Shown: one piece after another, positions 7,031 through 14,753 of the stretch
Layout: the number at the start of each line of letters is the position of its first letter
Position numbering within the stretch: the stretch's first letter is position 1
NCBI GenBank assembly: GCA_016935955.1
Contig: JAFGPY010000128.1
Location: 1-14,753, forward strand
Direction of reading: 5' to 3'
DNA from: Planctomycetota bacterium
GTDB lineage: Bacteria > Planctomycetota > Phycisphaerae > FEN-1346 > JAACEH01
Length of the DNA stretch: 14,753 nucleotides
Made by a program: the position numbers and the translations under genes
Notes under the pieces: generated by a model
What the model was told of the DNA's origin: nothing
The model's database searches: none
What the model saw: only the letters and a program-made list of their open reading frames with translations

Positions 7031-8205
7031 GGCGACACGGGCGGCAGATCCTGTTGCTGGTTGTGGCTGCGGCCGTTTTCGCCGGCACCTACTACCTGGA
7101 GACGCGTGTGCTCGAGCCGCGACGCCTCGCCATGCAGGGCTACCGCGCCGCCCTGCCCCGTGCCTTGATGCACGCCGCCACGTACGATGCGGCACGGGCC
7201 GGCGGTCAATCGCCGCGGTTCATTCCCGGCGAACGACGCCTCGACATCAGCGACCTTCCGAGCCGGGCTGCGGCCCTGAGTCTCGGTGGTCTGCGCGGGT
7301 TCTTTGCCATCTACCTCTGGATCGAGTCCGAGGACGAGAAGAACCTGAAGATCCACGACGACCTGCTCGACAAGTACTATCGCCTGGCCAACCTGCAACC
7401 GAATATCCCCTTCGTCTGGTCGCAAAACAGTTGGAACCTGACGCACAACCTGTCGGTCCAGTGGTCGACCGTCGAGCGCCGCTACGATTGGGTCCGCTAC
7501 GGCATCGACTTCCTGGCCGAGGGCATCCGCCGCAACCCCAAGAACGTCGAGTTGCAGGAGGTGATGGGCCGCATTTACTTCTGGCGCATCGCCAACAACA
7601 ACAATGCGGTGGACCGCGAGTACTTCAGCCGCAAGGTCATCGAGGACGACGGAGTCGACCCGCTGCTGATGGCCTACCAGTGGTACGACCGCGCCCGACG
7701 TATTCAGGACGAGGCCGGCGTGGCGCATCCGATGTACCAGCCGAGCATCCTGCACGGCCAGGCCTGCCATGCCATGCACGCTTATGCCAAGTCGATGACG
7801 CGGCAGGCCCTGAAGCAGTTGCATACGGCGACGCAGTACGAACTGGACATGCCCCCCAGAGCCACGGCCGAGACGCGGCAACAGCACGAGCAACAAGTCG
7901 TTGAGTCCTTCGAGGAAGGTCGCAAACTGCTGGACAAGGCGCTACAGGCGTGGCAGGCGGCTCGCGAGGAGTGGCGTGCCCAGGGCAACCGCTTCCCAGG
8001 GGATGACGACAATGCCGGCATTTTCGGCGAGGGGGCGGAGCGGGCTCGGCAGTTGCTCGAGGTCTTCGCCGGGCACATGACTCTTGAGCAATTGCGGGCG
8101 GATCCGCACTCGACGATGGTCCGCATCAAGTCGGCCCAGCAGTACGATCTGCTGGTCGAGCCGTTCATGAACCTGGAGCCGCACATTCTGACTGTCGAGC
8201 CCTGA
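7027..8205 (+). CDS. membrane-anchored helical (TPR-like) protein of the ABC operon
   Basis: This 392-residue protein starts with a membrane anchor or uncleaved signal (RRHGRQ, then hydrophobic residues 8-23). The rest is rich in helix-forming and Trp/Tyr residues, with segments such as GLRGFFAIYLWIE (88-100), LDKYYRLANLQPNIPFVW (114-131), SWNLTHNLSVQW (135-146) and GIRRNPKNVELQEVMGRIYF (166-185). These look like degenerate TPR units. A long charged helical stretch runs from about 280 to 320. I do not recognise a named family. The ATGA overlap with the permease stop strongly suggests it works with the ABC system, probably as an envelope-side accessory subunit or scaffold. The TPR assignment is by eye only. 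Confidence 0.75.
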   Translation: MRRHGRQILLLVVAAAVFAGTYYLETRVLEPRRLAMQGYRAALPRALMHAATYDAARAGGQSPRFIPGERRLDISDLPSRAAALSLGGLRGFFAIYLWIESEDEKNLKIHDDLLDKYYRLANLQPNIPFVWSQNSWNLTHNLSVQWSTVERRYDWVRYGIDFLAEGIRRNPKNVELQEVMGRIYFWRIANNNNAVDREYFSRKVIEDDGVDPLLMAYQWYDRARRIQDEAGVAHPMYQPSILHGQACHAMHAYAKSMTRQALKQLHTATQYELDMPPRATAETRQQHEQQVVESFEEGRKLLDKALQAWQAAREEWRAQGNRFPGDDDNAGIFGEGAERARQLLEVFAGHMTLEQLRADPHSTMVRIKSAQQYDLLVEPFMNLEPHILTVEP

Positions 8206-8213
8206 TTTTTCGC

Positions 8214-8242
8214 TTGCTCGCAGACGCCTGATCCGCTATTAG
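8214..8242 (+). promoter_or_regulatory. possible promoter for the membrane pyrophosphatase
   Basis: TTGCTC (8214-8219, 3 of 6) and TATTAG (8237-8242, 4 of 6) are separated by 17 bp. They lie just after the ABC operon stop and about 70 bases before the pyrophosphatase start. The -35 box is poor, and no terminator was seen between the operon and this gene. Confidence 0.3.
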
Positions 8243-8315
8243 TTGGGGCCAATTTCCGGGGTCGTACCCATCTGGGACGGACGAGACAATCTCTTACTAT
8301 TCACGGGAGGTCATT

Positions 8316-11042
<2,727 letters not shown>

Positions 11043-11074
11043 TCGCCCCGCAAGGCGAGAGTCGTTACCTTCAG

Positions 11075-11104
11075 TTGACGTAACCAGCGGCGCTCGGTTA
11101 TCAT
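11075..11104 (+). promoter_or_regulatory. sigma-70-type promoter of the rsfS-argS-queE row
   Basis: TTGACG (11075-11080, 5 of 6) and TATCAT (11099-11104, 5 of 6) are separated by 18 bp. Transcription would begin near 11111, about 14 bases before the strong ribosome-binding site at 11125-11131. Confidence 0.65.
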
Positions 11105-11116
11105 CGGGCGCCGCTG
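11085..11116. repeat. inverted repeat surrounding the rsfS -10 box
   Basis: CAGCGGCGC (11085-11093) and GCGCCGCTG (11108-11116) are perfect reverse complements. With two wobble pairs the stem extends to about 14 pairs around a TATC tetraloop (11099-11102). It lies 43 bases after the hppA stop. In a transcript reading through from hppA it would fold as a strong hairpin and may end that transcript, although no U-run follows. As DNA it straddles the rsfS -10 box, as an operator could. Confidence 0.55.
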
Positions 11117-11138
11117 ATGCTTGTAAGGAGGGCGTATC

Positions 11139-11519
11139 ATCGAGAGCAAGGAACTGGCAATTCGCATGGCCCGGCTGGCGGCTGAGAACCGCTGCCGCGA
11201 CATCGTGGTCCTGGACCTGCGGGAGATCAGTCCCGTGACGGACTTCTTCGTCCTGGCCACGGGCACAAGCCGGCGGCAGATGCAGACCGTGCTGAGCAAG
11301 ATCACCGACATCATCAAGGCCGAGGCCGACGTGTCGGTGCCCTACGGCACCGAGGGCACGGGGAGCGACCACTGGGCCCTGGTGGACATGGTGGACGTGA
11401 TCGTGCACGTGTTCGCGCCCGAGGCCCGCACGTACTACGCCCTGGAGATGCTCTGGGGCGACTCGCCGCGAATCGATTGGCAAGCTGGCTGGCAGGCCCC
11501 GGCCGCAGCCGAGGAGTGA
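11139..11519 (+). CDS. rsfS: ribosomal silencing factor RsfS, probable AUC start
   Basis: RsfS (DUF143) binds uL14 on the large ribosomal subunit and blocks subunit joining in slow growth. The core is clear: DIVVLDLREISPVTDFFVLATGTS, GTGSDHWALVDMVDVIVHVF and YYALEMLWGD. Family members normally begin close to ESKELA, which is encoded at 11142-11159. Upstream of that there is no ATG, GTG or TTG before the in-frame TAA at 11124. Two ATC codons (11136 and 11139) follow AAGGAGG (11125-11131), with 4 and 7 bases between. I therefore annotate ATC 11139 as the likely start (126 residues). The first ATG is 11166, which lacks a ribosome-binding site and would remove most of the first helix (117 residues). 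The gene is followed six bases later by argS. Confidence 0.9.
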   Translation: MESKELAIRMARLAAENRCRDIVVLDLREISPVTDFFVLATGTSRRQMQTVLSKITDIIKAEADVSVPYGTEGTGSDHWALVDMVDVIVHVFAPEARTYYALEMLWGDSPRIDWQAGWQAPAAAEE

Positions 11520-11525
11520 TCGCCC

Positions 11526-13268
11526 ATGAACCTTCAGCGTGAACTGAGTTGCCGCCTGCAGCAGGCCATCGCCAAGGCCTTTCCCGATGCGGGCGACGTC
11601 GATCCCCTGGTGGCTCCGGCACAGAATCCGCAGTTCGGCGACTACCAGGCCAACTGTGCGATGAGCCTGAGCAAGCGTCTCAAGAGCAATCCCCGTGCGA
11701 TCGCCCAAGGCATCGTCGAAGCTCTGGATGCCGGGGATTTGCTCGAAGATCCGCAAATCGCGGGGCCGGGCTTCATCAACATGCGCGTCCGGCGGGAGTT
11801 CCTGCAGCAACGTGTTGCCGAGGCGTCGGCCGACGAACGACTCGGGTTAGCCAAAGCCGACTCGCCCCGGAAGATCGTCGTGGATTTCGGCGGCCCGAAC
11901 ACGTGCAAGCCGATGCACATCGGGCATATTCGCAGTATTGTCATCGGAGACGCGATTCAACGACTGCTGAGGTTGCTCGGGCATGAGGTCACTTCCGACA
12001 ACCATCTGGGAGATTGGGGGACGCAGTTCGGCCTGTTGATCGCAGGATACAAGCGATGGCGCGACGAGCCGTTGAGTCTGACCACGCCCCCCGGCAAGCC
12101 ATCCCATTTTCTGAGGACTCTCGTTGAGTTCTACAAGAGAGCCAACGCCCTCGCCGAGCGGGACAACGATTTCCGGGATGAAGCCCGGCAAGAACTGGCC
12201 AAGTTGCAGTGCGGCGACGTGGGGAGCTTGAAGCTGTGGCAGGAATACCGCAACGCGAGCCAAGACCACTTCAACGCCATCTACCGCCGCATGGACGTAC
12301 ATTTCGATGAGACGCTCGGCGAGAGTTTCTACAATGACATGCTGCCGGGTGTTGTCAGAGAACTAACCGAGACCGAACCACCGTTGGCACAGAAAAGCGA
12401 GGACGCGCTGTGCGTCTTCTGGGATGACGATTCGTTGCCGCCACTTCTCGTCCGCAAGAAGGACGGGGCGTTTCTTTACGCGACGACCGACCTGGCAACG
12501 CTGAAGTATCGGCGCGACCGGTGGCATCCGGACGAGATCGTGTACGTGACCGACGGTCGGCAGCAGTTGCACTTCCGGCAGATTTTCAGCGTCGCCGAGC
12601 GCTGGGGCGTGGCTGGGGGCATAAAGTTGCGGCACGTGTGGTTCGGGACGATCCTGGGCCCCGACGGCCGGCCGCTGAAGACCCGGAGCGGCGACCTCGT
12701 TGAGTTGGCCGACGTGCTGGACGAGGCCGAGCGGCGGGCCATGACGATCGTCCGCGAGAAGACGCCGGACTTGGACGACGCCGAGGCGGCCGAGATCGCC
12801 CGGACCGTCGGGCTCGGGGCCATCAAGTACGCCGACCTGTCGCAGAACCGCCAGAGCGATTTCGTGTTCGACTGGGACAAGATGCTTTCGATGCAGGGCA
12901 ACACGGCTCCGTACCTGCAATACGCCTACGCCCGCATTCGCAGCATCTTCCGTAAGGGCGAGGAGTCGGGCGACCGTCCGGCGAACGCCGCCGTGTTGCT
13001 GGCCGAACCGGCCGAACGGACGTTGGGTCTGAAGCTGCTGCAATGGCCCGAGGTGGTCGAGGCTGCAAGCGACGACTATCGGATGAACCTGATCAGCAAC
13101 TACCTCTACGAGCTGAGTTCCGTGTTCACGGGCTTCTACGAGTCGTGCCCGGTCCTGAAGAGCGAACTGGCCCAGCGCGACAGCCGCCTGCAACTGTGCG
13201 ACCTGGCGTCTCGTGTACTGAAGACCGGACTGGACGTCCTGGGCATCAAGGTGCTGGAGCGGATGTGA
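11526..13268 (+). CDS. argS: arginine--tRNA ligase
   Basis: This 580-residue class I aminoacyl-tRNA synthetase charges tRNA-Arg using ATP. The N-terminal Arg-tRNA-synthetase domain (about 1-100) contains NPQFGDYQANCAMSLSK. The HIGH motif is intact (H131-I-G-H134 in CKPMHIGHIRS), followed by DNHLGDWGTQFG. The KMSKS counterpart is the degenerate LKTRSGD (K385-S388), as is common for ArgRS. The anticodon-binding DALR-type helical domain covers about 455-580 and includes QYAYARIRSIFRK. The length is normal. ATG 11526 follows GAGGAG inside the end of rsfS, suggesting co-transcription and possibly coupled translation. The lead-in from rsfS is only six bases. Confidence 0.97.
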   Translation: MNLQRELSCRLQQAIAKAFPDAGDVDPLVAPAQNPQFGDYQANCAMSLSKRLKSNPRAIAQGIVEALDAGDLLEDPQIAGPGFINMRVRREFLQQRVAEASADERLGLAKADSPRKIVVDFGGPNTCKPMHIGHIRSIVIGDAIQRLLRLLGHEVTSDNHLGDWGTQFGLLIAGYKRWRDEPLSLTTPPGKPSHFLRTLVEFYKRANALAERDNDFRDEARQELAKLQCGDVGSLKLWQEYRNASQDHFNAIYRRMDVHFDETLGESFYNDMLPGVVRELTETEPPLAQKSEDALCVFWDDDSLPPLLVRKKDGAFLYATTDLATLKYRRDRWHPDEIVYVTDGRQQLHFRQIFSVAERWGVAGGIKLRHVWFGTILGPDGRPLKTRSGDLVELADVLDEAERRAMTIVREKTPDLDDAEAAEIARTVGLGAIKYADLSQNRQSDFVFDWDKMLSMQGNTAPYLQYAYARIRSIFRKGEESGDRPANAAVLLAEPAERTLGLKLLQWPEVVEAASDDYRMNLISNYLYELSSVFTGFYESCPVLKSELAQRDSRLQLCDLASRVLKTGLDVLGIKVLERM

Positions 13269-13296
13269 CGCCGGCAACCGACATGTCGGAGCCCTG

Positions 13297-13935
13297 ATGA
13301 ACCTCCGCGTCTACGAGATCTTCCGCAGCATCCAAGGCGAATCGACCCGCGCCGGACAGCCGTGCGCGTTCGTGCGGCTGTCGGGTTGCGACGCCCACTG
13401 CTCCTACTGCGACACGCCGCAGGCCCAGGATCCGGCGAGCGGCCGCAACATAACCGTGCTCGAGATCGTCGCCACCGTGAAGCAACTGGGTGAACCGGTG
13501 GTCGAGATTACCGGCGGCGAACCGATGCTGCAGCCCGAAGGCGTCATGGCCCTGGCCTCGCGGCTGCTGGACATGGGGCATACCGTGATGCTGGAAACCA
13601 ACGGCTGTCATGACCTCTCGGCCCTGGACCCGCGCATCGAGATCGTCATGGACGTCAAGACTCCCGGCAGCGGTCTCGTGGGGCAGCTCCACGAGGCGAA
13701 TATCGATGTGCTGGACGGCAACGACGAGGTGAAGTTCGTGCTAACCGGGCGGGAGGACTACGAATGGGCCCGGGAGTTCATCGCCGAGAGGCCGCAGATC
13801 ATGGCGGTCAGGGCGATTCATTTCAGCCCGGTCTGGGACTCGCTGCCGGCGGCCGCCTTGGCCGCATGGCTGCGGGAGGACGGTGGACCGGCGCGACTGG
13901 CGGTGCAGTTGCACAAACTGCTGGGCGTGCGGTAG
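13297..13935 (+). CDS. queE: 7-carboxy-7-deazaguanine synthase
   Basis: This 212-residue radical SAM enzyme converts 6-carboxytetrahydropterin to 7-carboxy-7-deazaguanine in the queuosine precursor pathway. It has EIFRSIQGES at the N-terminus, the cluster motif C31-DAH-C35-SY-C38 (Cx3Cx2C), ITGGEP (71-76) for SAM binding, LETNG, MDVKTPGSG and a C-terminal QLHKLLGV. The length is typical for the short QueE form. ATG 13297 is preceded by GGAG five bases upstream and lies 28 bases after the argS stop, so it probably shares the rsfS-argS transcript. The other queuosine precursor genes (queC, queD, queF) are not in the window. The link to argS may be simple operon packing of tRNA-related functions. 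Confidence 0.95.
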   Translation: MNLRVYEIFRSIQGESTRAGQPCAFVRLSGCDAHCSYCDTPQAQDPASGRNITVLEIVATVKQLGEPVVEITGGEPMLQPEGVMALASRLLDMGHTVMLETNGCHDLSALDPRIEIVMDVKTPGSGLVGQLHEANIDVLDGNDEVKFVLTGREDYEWAREFIAERPQIMAVRAIHFSPVWDSLPAAALAAWLREDGGPARLAVQLHKLLGVR

Positions 13936-13963
13936 GTTTCGGCCCCGTGCGGCGCGATACGGC

Positions 13964-13992
13964 TGGACCGCCAACGCAGCATCGACTATCAT
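13964..13992 (+). promoter_or_regulatory. probable promoter of the bifunctional-nuclease-family gene
   Basis: TGGACC (13964-13969, 4 of 6) and TATCAT (13987-13992, 5 of 6) are separated by 17 bp. The leader would be about 42 bases. The same -10 sequence occurs at the rsfS promoter. Confidence 0.5.
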
Positions 13993-14040
13993 GGGCCCTG
14001 GACGACGATGCGACCTTGCGGGCCATTGAGGAAGGCAGCC

Positions 14041-14454
14041 ATGGAAATCCCCGTCGAGTTGGTGCGGATTCTGATCAACGAAAGCGGCGACACGCAGGTG
14101 ATCGTCGTCAAGGAGGTGGACGGCGACCGCCAACTGCCGATCAGCATCGGCTTCTTCGAGGCGACTGCCATCGACCGCCGGCTGAAGGAGATTCCGATCC
14201 CGCGGCCGATGACGCACGAGCTGATCGAGAACGTGATTGCCGCCATGGGAGGCACGCTGGTGCGCATCGTCATCTGCGACCTCATCGAACACACGTTCAT
14301 CGGCAAGCTGGTCATCAAGCATGACGGCAAGGAGGTGGACGTGGACTGCCGGCCGAGCGACGCCATAGCGCTGGCCGTAGGCCGCCGCGTGCCGATCCAT
14401 TGCGAGGACCACGTGCTGCGGGCCGGCAGCCTGCCGCCCGACGATTCCGACTGA
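14041..14454 (+). CDS. bifunctional nuclease family (DUF151/BFN) protein
   Basis: This 137-residue protein matches the BFN/DUF151 fold in length and pattern: PISIGFFEATAIDRRL (34-49), RPMTHELIENVIAAMGG, a central IGKLVIKHDGKEVDVDCRPSDAIALAVGRRVPIHCEDHVL block (about 86-125) and an acidic tail ending DDSD. Some members, such as the plant bifunctional nucleases, have DNase and RNase activity, but most bacterial members are uncharacterised, so nuclease activity here is inference. The ATG at 14041 has GAGGAAGG at 14029-14036. An ORF extension to 14008 adds only unrelated residues before this ribosome-binding site. It appears to have its own promoter. Confidence 0.9.
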   Translation: MEIPVELVRILINESGDTQVIVVKEVDGDRQLPISIGFFEATAIDRRLKEIPIPRPMTHELIENVIAAMGGTLVRIVICDLIEHTFIGKLVIKHDGKEVDVDCRPSDAIALAVGRRVPIHCEDHVLRAGSLPPDDSD

Positions 14455-14481
14455 TCCCCTGCCCCATTTGCCCTGTCGTCA

Positions 14482-14510
14482 TTGATACGCGTGAGCCCGG
14501 CGGCTATAAT
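14482..14510 (+). promoter_or_regulatory. strong sigma-70 promoter of the downstream radical SAM gene
   Basis: TTGATA (14482-14487, 5 of 6) and a perfect TATAAT (14505-14510) are separated by 17 bp. Transcription would start near 14517, giving a leader of about 46 bases to ATG 14563. This is the best promoter match in the window. Confidence 0.85.
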
Positions 14511-14562
14511 GTTCGGGACTGGTCGACCCTGATCCGACCGTCGTAGCAATAAGGAACCCTCG

Positions 14563-14753
14563 ATGACCTGGAAGCGTGTGTTGTGCCTCTACCCCTATGC
14601 GCCGGACAAGAAGAGCGAGCAGCTCTACGGCGGCATGGCCATCATCAACCCGATCGGGCTGGAGGTGGTGGCGACGGCGGCTGCGCGGCACGCGGAGGTA
14701 ATGTTGGTCGACCTGCGTCTGGAGACCGAGCCGCTGGACCGCCTGGTGGCCGA
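14563..14753 (+). CDS. probable B12-binding radical SAM protein, N-terminal fragment
   Basis: Only the first 63 codons lie in the window; the gene runs off the right edge. The start is ATG 14563, with AAGGAA (14551-14556) six bases upstream. The sequence begins KRVLCLYPYAP, has INPIGLEVVATAAARHAEV and then MLVDLRLE. This pattern of a first beta strand, a Pro-x-Gly-Leu helix and then a hydrophobic strand ending VDLR is typical of the cobalamin-binding domain at the N-terminus of B12-binding radical SAM enzymes. The Cys cluster motif that would confirm it lies outside the window. The substrate cannot be guessed. Confidence 0.62.
   Translation, partial: MTWKRVLCLYPYAPDKKSEQLYGGMAIINPIGLEVVATAAARHAEVMLVDLRLETEPLDRLVA

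Overview
This is a GC-rich bacterial chromosomal window with eleven complete protein-coding genes and one partial gene. The best guess for the host is a planctomycete or a relative (Phycisphaerae-like). That is inference, based on the membrane-anchored sulfatase-like protein, the ABC-2 operon with a very large extracytoplasmic permease domain plus a helical-repeat partner, and the enlarged K+-dependent membrane pyrophosphatase. No protein here proves the lineage. I see no mobile element, CRISPR array, tRNA or rRNA. Most genes are housekeeping or envelope genes with ordinary codon use.

Left part (1-3850). A plus-strand gene (143-2368) encodes a five-helix membrane-anchored alkaline-phosphatase/sulfatase-superfamily protein with threonine at the nucleophile position. 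It converges, across a perfect U-less hairpin, on two minus-strand genes. These are a small single-module siroheme/4Fe-4S sulfite or nitrite reductase-like protein (3767-3072) with a near-consensus promoter, and an ArsR-family repressor (2849-2547). A large nested hairpin lies between the two minus-strand genes.

Middle part (3900-8205). A probable promoter with a 13-bp palindrome in its spacer drives ribosomal protein bS21 and then, 16 bases later, an ABC exporter operon. The operon holds an ATPase, a permease with about 310 extracytoplasmic residues between its third and fourth helices, and a membrane-anchored helical protein overlapping the permease stop by ATGA. No function can be assigned to the exporter from sequence alone.

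Right part (8300-14753). A 908-residue ion-pumping pyrophosphatase carries K+-dependence signatures, a probable signal peptide and an unusual extracytoplasmic insertion. It is followed by rsfS, argS and queE in a tight row, then a bifunctional-nuclease-family protein, then the start of a probable B12-binding radical SAM gene behind a nearly perfect sigma-70 promoter. The rsfS gene has no ATG, GTG or TTG at its conserved N-terminus. A strong Shine-Dalgarno instead points to an AUC start codon, which is the sharpest anomaly in the window.

Several sigma-70-type promoters can be read directly (3843-3815 minus, 3920-3948, 11075-11104, 13964-13992, 14482-14510), all with 17-18 bp spacers. No gene-free stretch exceeds 300 bases. 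The longest gaps are 3768-4032 (two divergent promoters), 2850-3071 (hairpin and palindrome) and 2369-2546 (one hairpin).
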